From Ga0077555 sp033764055 (lineage in GTDB: Bacteria > Pseudomonadota > Alphaproteobacteria > Rhizobiales > Hyphomicrobiaceae), in NCBI GenBank assembly GCA_033764055.1, contig JANRJI010000055.1, forward strand, positions 1-64,000: 64,000 bases of DNA. The letters are read 5' to 3'. Shown here one piece after another: positions 16,899-25,563 of the stretch. The stretch's first letter is position 1, and each line of letters starts with the position of its first letter. The position numbers and the translations under genes were made by a program. The notes under the pieces were generated by a model. It made no database searches, was not told where the DNA came from, and was given only the letters and a program-made list of their open reading frames with translations.

Positions 16899-17812
16899 AT
16901 GGGCTCTTCGATGTCGCTGTGGTCGGCGGCGGCCTCACGGGATTGACGGCGGCGCATCACGCGGCGCTTGAAGGTTGCTCGGTCGTGCATTTCACCGGCA
17001 GCGGAGTGCCAGGCGGCCTCGTCGCCAATGTCGGTGAGCTCGAAGGCTTTCCGACCGCCGGGCCTGCGTCCGCGCTGGACATCGCCCTGCGACTGACTGA
17101 GGAGAACGCGAGGCTCGGGGTCGAGGCCGTTCCCGAGGACGTCGCCACGCTCGAAATCGGGGCCGACGTCAAGCGTCTCGTTGCCGGTAATGTCGTACAC
17201 CAGTCGCGCGCCGTCATCGCCGCCACAGGGGCGCGCCTGCGGGCGCTGGACGCGCCTGGTGCCGCACGCCTCACCGACAAGGGCGTGTCGCAGTGCGCCT
17301 GGTGCAACGGCAGCCTCCACCGCGGCGCCGAGGTCGTCGTCGTGGGAGGAGGCGACAGCGCGCTGCAGGAGGCTTTGCATCTGGCGACGTTCGCCTCGCA
17401 GGTCACGATCGTGACCCGCGGGCCTCTCCTCAAGGCGCGTCGCTCCCTCGTCGACAGGGCCGCCGCCAACGAGCGGGTCGCCTTCCGTTGGGAGACCGAC
17501 GTGCTCGAGATCGTCGGCCATGACAGTGTCACCGGTATCCGTATCCGCGATCAGTCGTCGGGCGCGATCGAGCAGATTGGTTGCACGGGTGTGTTCGTCT
17601 ACATCGGGCTCGAGCCCGCGAGCAGGTGGCTCCAGGGACGGGTAGATCTCGATCCAGCGGGCCACGTCAGGACCGGTGCCGACCTCGCCACATCGGCAAG
17701 CGGGGTGTTCGCCGCCGGTGCCGTGCGCAGCGGCTATCGCGGTCGGTTGACCCACGCCGTCGGCGAAGCCACCGCCGCGGCCATGGCCGCGGCGAGACAC
17801 GTCAGCGATTGA
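16895..17812 (+). CDS. Thioredoxin-reductase-like FAD/NAD(P)H oxidoreductase with CAWC motif
   Basis: A 305-residue flavoprotein of the TrxB fold. The FAD-binding motif VVGGGLTGLT is at about 10-18, the NAD(P)H motif VVGGGDSALQEA at 150-160, and between them lies CAWC at 134-137 in the position where thioredoxin reductase has CATC. A C-terminal FAD segment (ASGVFAAGAVRSG) is present. The ATG overlaps the preceding stop by four bases. From the family it should pass electrons from NAD(P)H through FAD to the dithiol. Because it ends the UGSC operon, I infer that it reduces the selenenyl-sulfide of the UGSC protein. A generic TrxB paralogue is the alternative. Confidence 0.8.
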   Translation: MNGLFDVAVVGGGLTGLTAAHHAALEGCSVVHFTGSGVPGGLVANVGELEGFPTAGPASALDIALRLTEENARLGVEAVPEDVATLEIGADVKRLVAGNVVHQSRAVIAATGARLRALDAPGAARLTDKGVSQCAWCNGSLHRGAEVVVVGGGDSALQEALHLATFASQVTIVTRGPLLKARRSLVDRAAANERVAFRWETDVLEIVGHDSVTGIRIRDQSSGAIEQIGCTGVFVYIGLEPASRWLQGRVDLDPAGHVRTGADLATSASGVFAAGAVRSGYRGRLTHAVGEATAAAMAAARHVSD

Positions 17813-17836
17813 GGCTCGGAAGGCGCTCGACGGGTC

Positions 17837-18271
17837 TCACGCCGGCTTCCAGTGCACCAGAGTGAACGGTGTCTTGGCGTCGTCATGTGGCTCGAATACG
17901 GCCGTCACGGGGGCGCCGATCACGACCGGCTGCTGCGGATCGCCGAGAAGATTGCCGAGCATGCGGATGTTTCCGGCGTGGGGCAGCTCGACGACGACGG
18001 CAATGTAGGGCCCGTGCCCTTTGAGCGCCGGGTGCACCGCGTGCCAGCAACGCGTCCACGTGTAGATGCGGCCCTTGCCGGCGACCTCGACCCATTTCAT
18101 GTCGAGTGAGTGACAGTTGTGGCAAAGCCACTCCGGGCCCCACTGCCAGGTACCGCAGGCGCTGCAACGCTGCACCATCAGCTTGCCCTGGCGCGTTCCC
18201 TGCCAGTACGGCAGATCCAGCTTGTCGTTCTCCGTGACGGGCTCCGGAAGCCCCTTCGGCAGGTAGGTCAT
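17837..18271 (-). CDS. Zn-ribbon/OB-fold protein (DUF35 family)
   Basis: A 144-residue protein with an N-terminal rubredoxin-like zinc ribbon (Cys36, Cys39, Cys50, Cys53: CSACG and LCHNC) and an OB-fold that begins GKGRIYTWTRCWHAVHP. DUF35 proteins bind next to thiolase-like enzymes and act as acyl-CoA-binding partners. Its ATG overlaps the stop of the thiolase gene (TGATG), the standard arrangement of the pair. The operon converges on the UGSC operon. Confidence 0.88.
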   Translation of the reverse strand: MTYLPKGLPEPVTENDKLDLPYWQGTRQGKLMVQRCSACGTWQWGPEWLCHNCHSLDMKWVEVAGKGRIYTWTRCWHAVHPALKGHGPYIAVVVELPHAGNIRMLGNLLGDPQQPVVIGAPVTAVFEPHDDAKTPFTLVHWKPA

Positions 18272-19452
18272 CAGAGGGTCTCCTCGGAGCCGAGCATCAT
18301 CGTCGACACAGGCGTCACCATGGGACCGGCGATGACGCCGGCCACCTTGGCGTCGGCGACTTGCGCGGTCGATGTGCCACGAAGCTGCCGGACGGCCTCG
18401 ATCTGCAACTCGAGGCCGTGCATGTAGCACTCGGCGAGGTTTCCGCCCGACGTGTTGAGCGGCAGCTTGCCGGTCGGCGCGAGCAGGTTCTCGAGCTTCA
18501 GGAAGTCGTTGGCCTCCTCGGCCTTGAAATAGCCGTGCTCGACGAGGCTCATCAGCACGCCGCCGGTGAAGTTTTCGTAGCTTTGCAGCACGTCGACGTC
18601 CTTCGGGCCGAGCTTCGCCATGTCCCAGAGCCGTGGGGCGACGGGGCCGAAGCTCGACGAGCCGAGGTCGGGCGCGTTGAAGGAGCGCGCCGCGTGGCGA
18701 TAGTTCGAGCCTTGCGCGACCGCGAGCAGGTAGGCCGGCTTCTGCTTGAAGTCACGGGCGCGATCCGCCGAGACGAGCACCAGCGCTGCTGCGCCGTCGT
18801 TCTCCTGGCAACAGTCGAAAAGGCGGTTCGGCTCGGCGATCCAGCGCGAGTTGTCGTAATCCTCCTCGGTCAGGGGGCGGCCGTACATCACCGCCCTCGG
18901 GTTTGACTGGGCATGCGTATACGAGGCCATGGCGATCGCCCGCAGCGCCTCGCGCTTGATGCCGTGCTCGTGCATGAAGCGCATGATCTTCACGCCATAG
19001 CGTTGCGCCGGGACGAAAATGCCATACGGGTTCATCAGCGCATTGTCGCCCGAGACCGTGCCGCCCGCCTGCGCGAGGCCGAATCGCTGGAACTGTCCCT
19101 GCGCCAGCGCGCGGTAGACGACCGCGACGTCGGCTTGGCCCGACACGATCGCCGCCGCCGCATTGCCGACGGCAGCCGCGCCACCGCCGCCACCGCCGCC
19201 CCACTGCATGTTCGAGAAACGCAGCTCCCGGCAGCCGAGCGCCGAGGCGATGCGCGAAGGCTCGTTTCGGTCGTTGCTGTAGGACGCGAAGCTGTCGACG
19301 TCCTTGGGGTCGATGCCGGCGTCGGCGCAAGCCGCCAGGATCGCCTTAAGCGCCAGCACGAACTCCGGATCCGGCGACTGACTGTGCTTGTAGTACTTTG
19401 TCTCGCCGATGCCGACGACCGCTACCTTTCCCCGCAATGTTCGCTCTGCCAT
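18271..19452 (-). CDS. Thiolase domain-containing protein (SCP-x/lipid-transfer type)
   Basis: A 393-residue thiolase-superfamily protein starting MAERTLRGKVAVVGIGETKY, with AGGAGCTTGGCGG before the ATG. It has the fold landmarks of the non-decarboxylating lipid-transfer/SCP2 thiolase group: FASYSNDRNEPSR in the N-terminal half and CCQENDGAAALVLVSADRA and LNTSGGNLAECYMHGL in the C-terminal half. The nucleophile of classical thiolases is not obvious at its usual place; a Gly-rich run (GGGGGGGAAAVGNAAAAI) lies where the active-site helix should begin. With DUF35 it probably acts on an acyl-CoA thioester. The pathway is unknown. Confidence 0.85.
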   Translation of the reverse strand: MAERTLRGKVAVVGIGETKYYKHSQSPDPEFVLALKAILAACADAGIDPKDVDSFASYSNDRNEPSRIASALGCRELRFSNMQWGGGGGGGAAAVGNAAAAIVSGQADVAVVYRALAQGQFQRFGLAQAGGTVSGDNALMNPYGIFVPAQRYGVKIMRFMHEHGIKREALRAIAMASYTHAQSNPRAVMYGRPLTEEDYDNSRWIAEPNRLFDCCQENDGAAALVLVSADRARDFKQKPAYLLAVAQGSNYRHAARSFNAPDLGSSSFGPVAPRLWDMAKLGPKDVDVLQSYENFTGGVLMSLVEHGYFKAEEANDFLKLENLLAPTGKLPLNTSGGNLAECYMHGLELQIEAVRQLRGTSTAQVADAKVAGVIAGPMVTPVSTMMLGSEETL

Positions 19453-19670
19453 CCGCCAAGCTCCTTTCAAAGCTGCGATGTCTGGCGGTGGAGACCTCCG
19501 CCGCACGGCATATGCCGCGGTACGCTTACCCGTCGTTGGTCACGGCACTGCCCGGGCAATGCTGGCACACTGCCGAAGCCGTCGTCACGTCGGCTGAAAT
19601 GCCGCGCCGTCGAAACAGCGCGAACGCTGTTGGCGTCTCACAGCAGCCCATGGCAATGCCCAGCATGCCC

Positions 19671-20066
19671 TTACAGCATCTCGGCCCCGGCCCTGGCGCA
19701 GTCCTCGTCCTCCTGCGCCGTGCCGCCACCGACCCCGCAGGCGCCGATCAGCACGCCGCCACGGAAGATCGGCACCGCACCCTGGCCCAGGAACATGTGG
19801 TTGCCTTCGGCCATGACGATGCCGCGCAGTGTCGGGTGGTCGGCGCGTGGCGTGAGGTCGCCGCTCGGCCGCCCGAACGCCGCCGACGCGACCGCCTTGC
19901 CCTGGCTGCCGTAGGAGCCCGCCCACATGGCACCGTCCATCCGCTGGAAGGCGACGAGCCGCCCACCCGCATCGCAGACGGCGACGTTCATCCTGGCGCC
20001 GATCGCCTCTGCTTTCGCGATGGCGCCGGCAATCACGCGGTTGGCATCGGCAAGGGTCAATGTCAT
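19671..20066 (-). CDS. GlcG/HbpS family haem-binding-like protein
   Basis: A 131-residue protein starting MTLTLADANRVIAGAIAKAE, with the family motifs VAVCDAGGRLVAFQRMDGA, GQGAVPIFRGGVLIGACGVGG and a C-terminal DEDCARAG. GlcG/HbpS proteins bind small molecules or haem and occur beside many catabolic operons; the specific role here is not apparent. AGGAG stands about ten bases before the ATG. It may be the first gene of the unit with the thiolase, though the 218-base gap between them is large. Confidence 0.8.
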   Translation of the reverse strand: MTLTLADANRVIAGAIAKAEAIGARMNVAVCDAGGRLVAFQRMDGAMWAGSYGSQGKAVASAAFGRPSGDLTPRADHPTLRGIVMAEGNHMFLGQGAVPIFRGGVLIGACGVGGGTAQEDEDCARAGAEML

Positions 20067-20480
20067 GGCAGGGTGCTCCTCGGACCAATCGTCGCCGCGA
20101 TCATGGACCAGTGGGGGGCTCCAATCCAGTGACGAGGGGACAGCCACGCGTCCCGAGCGGAGGGTCGTCCTACCGTCGTTTAAGGGTCGATCCGATTTGG
20201 CCGCACTTCCCGGCGCCGCGGGCGAGCCCGTTGAGTGCTGCCCACGACGTTATGCGCAAGTGGCGACCGGCTGATTATTATCTTTCGAGCATTACAAAAT
20301 CGGCGACGTTGGAAAAAGCGGCGGACGACAATGGGAGTTTATCTGTATTTCTGGAGACCGACTATTTTTCCAAGAGCGTCAAGTCGCTGCACCCGGTTGA
20401 GAGGCGGCGGGAAGTGATTATGGTGCCGATTGGCTCGGGAGGTCGGAGCCGGATTCTACGCGGGGAGCCGGGGGGCTGGT
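20067..20480. other. Intergenic region (414 bp), no gene recognised
   Basis: The region is divergent between the HbpS-like gene and the hydrolase and has a lower-GC core around 20270-20380 (for example TGATTATTATCTTTCGAGC). That core could house the promoters. No palindrome, RNA gene or coding frame was convincing. Confidence 0.3.
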
Positions 20481-21506
20481 GTGGAAGATCGGATTTCTTG
20501 GCGATTGGCGCTGGTCATTGGGGTTTTGGTCGGCATCCTCATGAATAGTCCAGTGGTCAATGGAGACCATGCCGGCTCTGGAGTGGTGCCGGCGCGTCAT
20601 GGAGCGTTCGGTCCGGCGGGGCCACGTATGTGCGAGCAGCTTTGGATGCTTCCGAGCGGCAGTCCTGAGGTCGATCTTCGTGCGACAGTGTTCAGACCGG
20701 GCACTGTCGCCACCGGCTGCAGCGATACCGGCGCGAAGAGGCCGGTGATCATCATCAACCACGGCACCGACGTATCGACGCGGGAATCGGTCTCACTGCC
20801 GGTGTTCTTCTGGCTTTCCCGCTGGTTCGTCGATCGCGGCTGGATCGTCGTGCTGCCGCAACGCCGGGGCCACGGGGCAACGGGAGGTGTCCTGCAGGAA
20901 GGACTGGACAGCTGCCATCGACCAGACCATTACGCGGCCGGCCAGGCGGCGGCCGACGACATCGAGGCGGTTGCGCGTTTCATGGCGAGACAATCTTTCG
21001 TGGATCCGGCAAGGCTGGTCGTGGCCGGTGTCTCCAGCGGGGGCTGGGCCTCGCTCGCGTTGAGCGGCAGACGGCTTCCGCATTTGCAGGCAGTCATCAA
21101 CTTCGCTGGTGGACGGGGGGCCCATGCTTGGGGTCGCCCCAATGCCGTTTGTGGCTTGGACGGACTGGTGACCGCGGCATCTCGGTTTGGCGCTGCGAAC
21201 CGTGTGCCTACACTTTGGCTCTATTCCGAGAACGACAGCTATTTCGGACCCGATGTCGCTGCCGCTATGGCGACGGCGTTCTCCGCTTCCGGCGGCCGCG
21301 CCGAGTTTCACTTGCTCGGTGCTTACGGCCTCGAAGGGCATAATCTTGCGGACGACCGCGGCGGCTGGGCGCTATGGGGCCGGCAACTTTCGCAATTCCT
21401 CGATCGAAATACCGGCACACCCCCTCGGCCCATTGCGGATTGGAGCCGCAGGCCGGGGAGCATCCCGATATCGCATCCCGCGGCGCCTTCTGCTTTGGCC
21501 GACTAG
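20481..21506 (+). CDS. Exported or membrane-anchored alpha/beta hydrolase
   Basis: A 341-residue protein if the GTG at 20481 is used (a purine-rich GGGGGG precedes it). The first 30 residues contain a hydrophobic core (RLALVIGVLVGILM), so export or membrane anchoring is likely. The hydrolase fold follows with PVIIINHGTD, DRGWIVVLPQRRGHGATGG, the nucleophile elbow GVSSGGW (Ser185), an acidic strand end (YSENDSYFGP) and a histidine in LEGHNL. This is a dienelactone-hydrolase-like esterase or peptidase. A TTG start 17 codons upstream and an ATG 20 codons downstream are alternatives. No neighbour explains the substrate. Confidence 0.75.
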   Translation: MEDRISWRLALVIGVLVGILMNSPVVNGDHAGSGVVPARHGAFGPAGPRMCEQLWMLPSGSPEVDLRATVFRPGTVATGCSDTGAKRPVIIINHGTDVSTRESVSLPVFFWLSRWFVDRGWIVVLPQRRGHGATGGVLQEGLDSCHRPDHYAAGQAAADDIEAVARFMARQSFVDPARLVVAGVSSGGWASLALSGRRLPHLQAVINFAGGRGAHAWGRPNAVCGLDGLVTAASRFGAANRVPTLWLYSENDSYFGPDVAAAMATAFSASGGRAEFHLLGAYGLEGHNLADDRGGWALWGRQLSQFLDRNTGTPPRPIADWSRRPGSIPISHPAAPSALAD

Positions 21507-21587
21507 GTCTGCCGCGGAACATGCCTGGATGACGCTGCGTTCCTGCATCGGCGCTGAGGCGCCTAGCAACTCCAGAGGAGCGCAAAA

Positions 21588-21971
21588 ATGTTGAAAATGC
21601 TCATCGTGTCCACCACGGCCCTGATGCTCGGTGCGGGTGCTGCGGTCGCCCAGACGTCGGGCTCGGGCAGCACCAGCGGGTCGTCCACCGGTGCCGCGCA
21701 GCAGATGTCCCAGGCCGAGTGCCAATCCGTCTGGAGCAAGGCGGATGCCGCAGCGACGGGGTCCCTGAGCCAGACGCAGGCGCAGTCCTACGTCTCGGAC
21801 TTCGGCAAGGCCGACTCGAACAGCGACGGCAAGCTTTCGAGCGCCGAGTTCCAGACGGCATGCCAGCAGGGTCTCGTTCGCAACACAGCGACGACAGGCG
21901 CCGGTACGGGCTCCTCGGGCTCCTCGAGCACCAGCCCGTCGGGCTCGAGCACGGGCGGCACCAAGAAGTAA
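21588..21971 (+). CDS. Small exported EF-hand protein
   Basis: A 127-residue protein with a signal peptide (MLKMLIVSTTALMLGAGAAVAQ, cleavage after AVA), Ser/Gly/Thr-rich linkers at both ends and a single canonical EF-hand loop, Asp76-x-Asn78-x-Asp80-Gly-Lys-x-Ser-x-x-Glu87. A degenerate first EF-hand (KADAAATGSLSQTQ) precedes it, so the core is a pair. AGAGGAG stands before the ATG. It probably binds calcium in the periplasm. A strong terminator follows, so it is a monocistronic unit. Confidence 0.8.
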   Translation: MLKMLIVSTTALMLGAGAAVAQTSGSGSTSGSSTGAAQQMSQAECQSVWSKADAAATGSLSQTQAQSYVSDFGKADSNSDGKLSSAEFQTACQQGLVRNTATTGAGTGSSGSSSTSPSGSSTGGTKK

Positions 21972-21995
21972 GGCCGTCATTGCCGCGTTTCTTGC

Positions 21996-22024
21996 CCGGG
22001 GGCTGCGGCCCCCGGCTCTATTTT
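21996..22024 (+). terminator. Rho-independent terminator after the EF-hand gene
   Basis: A perfect 8-bp GC stem CCGGGGGC/GCCCCCGG with loop TGCG is followed by CTCTATTTT. Confidence 0.8.
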
Positions 22025-22112
22025 CGACATCGGTAGCTGGTAGCAGTGGCAGAGGTGACTTCGGGCGTGATAAGCGCGGGTTTCCGTGCCGTCGCCTCCC
22101 GTTGGATACCGC

Positions 22113-22598
22113 ATGTCACCAGCCGAAGCTCTCGAGATCTGGTCCCTCGACCGCGAGATCGTACTCTCGCGCGTGCTCGCCGCGTCTGCCGATGACGTTT
22201 TCCAGGCCTGGACGGGGTCAGAGCACCTGCAGCGCTGGTTCGGCCCCGAGGGATTTGCCACCGAGACTGTGGAAATCGACGTGCGTGAGGGTGGGCGCTG
22301 GCGCTTTTTCTTCGTTGGGCCGGACGGTGAGCGATATGCCAATCGCATCGTTTTCCGTGCCGTCGTGGCCCCCTGGCGTCTCGTGTTCGACCATGGGCCG
22401 GACCAGGACGAGGACGAGAGCGTGTTCCGCGTCACCGTCACGGTCGACGAGCAGGCCGACGGCAGGTCGGTCGTATCCCTGCGCCAGCTTCACCCGACTA
22501 AGGAGCAGCGCGATTCTACGGTCGGCTTCGGAGCCGTGGAGCTTGGCTACCAGTCTCTGGAACGGCTGGCACGCTATGTGGAAAAGGGCCGACCGTGA
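22113..22598 (+). CDS. SRPBCC (AHSA1-type) domain protein
   Basis: A 161-residue single-domain protein from the ATG at 22113 (MSPAEALEIWSLDREIVLSR); a GTG nine codons upstream is possible. The AHSA1/SRPBCC pattern is clear: REIVLSRVLAASADDVFQAW, then WFGPEGF, GGRWRFFFVGPDGERY and a C-terminal helix GYQSLERLARYVEK. This fold holds a hydrophobic pocket and covers a broad range of ligand-binding and stress proteins. No neighbouring ArsR regulator, often linked to such genes, is present. Confidence 0.8.
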   Translation: MSPAEALEIWSLDREIVLSRVLAASADDVFQAWTGSEHLQRWFGPEGFATETVEIDVREGGRWRFFFVGPDGERYANRIVFRAVVAPWRLVFDHGPDQDEDESVFRVTVTVDEQADGRSVVSLRQLHPTKEQRDSTVGFGAVELGYQSLERLARYVEKGRP

Positions 22599-22731
22599 GC
22601 CGGCTGGGAGACCGGAGCGGTGAGGTCCGGCGAGCGCTTTCCGTGCCGATGCCCGGAATCGGGGCGCTTGCGCTCGACCATCGAGACTCTCTCCGATTCC
22701 ATTCGGAGCGGAAGCGCACTAGGCTCCCGGC

Positions 22732-24645
22732 ATGGTAAAGCAAACCGCACCATTCGGCCTGTGGCCATCGCCCATCTCAGCCCGCGATCTGACGCGCGGG
22801 GCACGCCGCTTCGGTCATTTGCAGGGCAATGGTCCCTTCCTTTATTGGACGGAAGGGCGACCGGAGGAGAAGGGACGCCAAGTGGTTGTCCGCGCCCGCC
22901 CCGGTGGCCCGGTCGAGGACATGTTGGCGCCGCCCTTTTCGGCACGCTCCAAGGTGCACGAGTACGGTGGGGCCGAGTTTCTCGTGGCTGGCGGGCATCT
23001 TTTTTTCGTCAACGGCGACGACCAGGACATCTGGCGTCTCGAGCGCGGCGGCAAGCCTGAACGGATTACGGAGCTGGCGGACACCCGCTTCGCCGATATG
23101 ACGCCGGACGCGATCCGCGTCCGTCTGATTGTCGTGGCGGAGCGCCATGCAGGCGGTGACGATCACCCGCAGCCCGAGAATCTGATTGCAGCCGTCGGTC
23201 TCGAGGGGGATGACCGGGGACGTATCGTCGAGCTGGCCAGGGGCCGTGACTTCTACGCTTTTCCGCGCCTGTCACCGGATGGAACGCGCCTCGCCTTTCT
23301 GGCCTGGGACCTGCCTGATATGCCCTGGGACCAGTCAGCGCTCTACGTGGCGTCCATGCGCCCCGATGGCACGGCAGGTCGGGCGCAGCGCATCGCTGGC
23401 GGCGATGGTGTCGCCGCCATGCAGCCCGAGTGGCTCGACGACGATCGACTGGTGTTCCTCTCGGACGAGAGCGGGTTCGGGAACTTGATGATCTGGGAGG
23501 CCGGAAAGGCGCGTGCGCTGACCAGGCTCAAAGCGGAGCTCGGCCTGCCGATGTGGACGCTGGGCAGCCGCACGTTCGCCATTGCCGGGCCAGACCGGAT
23601 CGTGGCCAGCGGCGACATCGACGGGCAGCCGTCGTTGATCGAGGTGACCGGCCTCGGCGAGCGTAAGCCTGAGGTCGCAGTCCGGCCGCTCAACGTCGCC
23701 TCCGTCGGCAGCCTGGCCCGGATCGACGGTGGCGTTGTGACTATGATCGGCCGCCCGAAGGCACCGGGGGCCCTTGCCGCCATGATCGATGCCCGCAGGT
23801 CTCCTGCGATCCTGAGGACGACGACCGAGGTCTCGCTCGAGGCTGGCACCATCTCGGCGGGCCGCACCCTGTCTTTCCGGGGCGGCGACCGGAAAACCAC
23901 CTTCGCGCAGTTCTATGCCCCGACGAGCGCAACGCATCGGGGGCCGCGCAACGCTCTCCCTCCGGCCCTGGTGCTGGCGCACGGAGGTCCGACGGCCCAG
24001 GCCGGGAGGGGCCTCACGCTACGCGTTCAGTACTACACATCACGTGGCTTCGCCGTGCTCGACGTCGATTACTCGGGCTCGACCGGCTACGGTCGCGCTT
24101 ACCGTGAGCGGCTCGATGGGCAATGGGGTGTCGCCGACGTGGCCGACTGCGCCGCCGGGGCCGCCTACCTTGCCTCAGAAGGTCTTGCGGATTCCGGGAA
24201 GATTGCCATCGCGGGCGGCAGTGCGGGTGGTTACACGGTGTTGATGGCACTCGCCACCACCAAGGCGTTCGCCGCCGGCTCGAGCCATTACGGCATCTCG
24301 GACCTGTCGCTGTTGATGGAGTCGACCCACAAGTTCGAGGCGGGCTATCTGCACAGGCTTCTGGCCACGACACCGCGCAGCTGGAAGAAGACGTGTGCGG
24401 CGCGCTCGCCCCTTGCGCTGATCGAGGGCATGACGGCCCCGCTGATCCTGTTCCAGGGCCTCGACGACAAGGTGGTCCCGCCGGAGCAATCGCGGCTGAT
24501 CCATGAGCAGCTCGAGCAACGCGGCATCCCCACGGAGTTGCACGAGTTCCGCGGCGAGGCCCACGGTTTCCGGCAGGCCGACACCATCGCCAAGGTGGCT
24601 GAGGCAGAGCTGGCGTTCCTGCGTCGGGCGCTGGCGCTGGGTTGA
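22732..24645 (+). CDS. Prolyl oligopeptidase family (S9) serine peptidase
   Basis: A 637-residue cytoplasmic peptidase. The N-terminal two-thirds form a beta-propeller (repeats such as FPRLSPDGTRLAFLAWD and MQPEWLDDDRLVFLSDESG). The C-terminal hydrolase domain begins near residue 390 with LVLAHGGPTAQAG and DYSGSTGYGRAYRERLDGQWG. The triad is visible: Ser497 in GGSAGGYT, Asp579 in DDKVVPPEQS and His611 in GEAHGFR. The length matches S9C acylaminoacyl/dipeptidyl peptidases. It has no signal peptide, so it probably degrades peptides inside the cell. It converges with the HpcH aldolase gene. Confidence 0.9.
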   Translation: MVKQTAPFGLWPSPISARDLTRGARRFGHLQGNGPFLYWTEGRPEEKGRQVVVRARPGGPVEDMLAPPFSARSKVHEYGGAEFLVAGGHLFFVNGDDQDIWRLERGGKPERITELADTRFADMTPDAIRVRLIVVAERHAGGDDHPQPENLIAAVGLEGDDRGRIVELARGRDFYAFPRLSPDGTRLAFLAWDLPDMPWDQSALYVASMRPDGTAGRAQRIAGGDGVAAMQPEWLDDDRLVFLSDESGFGNLMIWEAGKARALTRLKAELGLPMWTLGSRTFAIAGPDRIVASGDIDGQPSLIEVTGLGERKPEVAVRPLNVASVGSLARIDGGVVTMIGRPKAPGALAAMIDARRSPAILRTTTEVSLEAGTISAGRTLSFRGGDRKTTFAQFYAPTSATHRGPRNALPPALVLAHGGPTAQAGRGLTLRVQYYTSRGFAVLDVDYSGSTGYGRAYRERLDGQWGVADVADCAAGAAYLASEGLADSGKIAIAGGSAGGYTVLMALATTKAFAAGSSHYGISDLSLLMESTHKFEAGYLHRLLATTPRSWKKTCAARSPLALIEGMTAPLILFQGLDDKVVPPEQSRLIHEQLEQRGIPTELHEFRGEAHGFRQADTIAKVAEAELAFLRRALALG

Positions 24646-24646
24646 A

Positions 24647-24666
24647 GCCGGCCCGGTGAGGCCGGC
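24647..24666. terminator. Hairpin between convergent genes
   Basis: A perfect 7-bp stem GCCGGCC/GGCCGGC with loop CGGTGA sits in the 36-bp gap between two convergent genes. It has no T-tract, so intrinsic termination is only possible. Confidence 0.35.
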
Positions 24667-24681
24667 CCGCCGTGCCCGACC

Positions 24682-25479
24682 CTACTTGAGAACCGTGCGC
24701 ATTTTGACCGCGCGCTCCGACGCGGCCTGCACCAGTAGCGGAAGGTCGTTGCCGACGAGCACCATTCTGGCGCCAAGACCGATGTACCGCGCCAGGCCCT
24801 CCTCGGTGTAGACCCCTCCCATGCCGAGCCACTTGCCGTGCTTGGTGCAAGCTGCGGCCGCCGTCTCGTAGGCCTTGATCACATCCGGATGCATCAATTG
24901 GCCGGGCAGGCCCATCTCCAGCGTCAGGTCGCTGGTGCCGATCAGCAGCACGTCGATACCTGGAACGGCCGCGATCGCATCGGCGTTGCTGATGGCCTTC
25001 GGCGTCTCGAGCATGACCACGACGAGCAGGTTGTCGTTGATCAGGCGCGTGCCCTCGGCCACAGGCAGCGCAGAAAAGCCGAGCTGCGGGAACGGCCCGC
25101 CGATCGACCGGTGGCCGACGGGCGGGAACCGCAGTCGATCGGCGATGACGCGGGCCTCCTCGGCGGTATCCACATGCGGCATGACGATGCCGTAGGCGCC
25201 CCCGTCGAGGGCCCGGGTCGCCATGTCGAGCTGACCCGCCGGCACGCGAACGATCGGACTGATGCCGCAGGCGTTGGAGGTGACCGAGATCTGCACCGCC
25301 ATGTCGAGGGACATGGAGTTGTGCTCGAGGTCGATGAACAACCAGTCGTAGCCGACAGCTTTCAGGGCAGGCGCGACATCGACCGTACGCGCCTGTCTGA
25401 GGCCCAGCCCCAGCGCAAGCTCACCCTGCTTCAGCTTCTCGCGAGCCGGATTGGCTCCGGTATAGGTGCTGCCAGCCAT
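24682..25479 (-). CDS. HpcH/HpaI-family aldolase
   Basis: A 265-residue class II pyruvate/oxaloacetate-type aldolase. Characteristic features are the TIM-barrel segment YDWLFIDLEHNSMSLD, RVPAGQLDMATRALDGGA, VMPHVDTAEEAR, VMLETPKAISNADAIAAVPG and IGTSDLTLEMG. The family uses a divalent metal held by the Glu of LETP and the Asp of SDL, and cleaves 2-keto-4-hydroxy acids. GGAGACG precedes the ATG at 25479; an upstream in-frame start was rejected. Its closest role (4-hydroxy-2-oxovalerate or 2-dehydro-3-deoxyglucarate aldolase-like) is open, and no pathway neighbour is present. Confidence 0.88.
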   Translation of the reverse strand: MAGSTYTGANPAREKLKQGELALGLGLRQARTVDVAPALKAVGYDWLFIDLEHNSMSLDMAVQISVTSNACGISPIVRVPAGQLDMATRALDGGAYGIVMPHVDTAEEARVIADRLRFPPVGHRSIGGPFPQLGFSALPVAEGTRLINDNLLVVVMLETPKAISNADAIAAVPGIDVLLIGTSDLTLEMGLPGQLMHPDVIKAYETAAAACTKHGKWLGMGGVYTEEGLARYIGLGARMVLVGNDLPLLVQAASERAVKMRTVLK

Positions 25480-25563
25480 CGACGTCTCCTGCCTTGATGT
25501 GTCTCGTCGGCAGGAGACTAGGGCCATGACCCGCGGTCCGGCAATGATCCCAAGACGAGGGTG

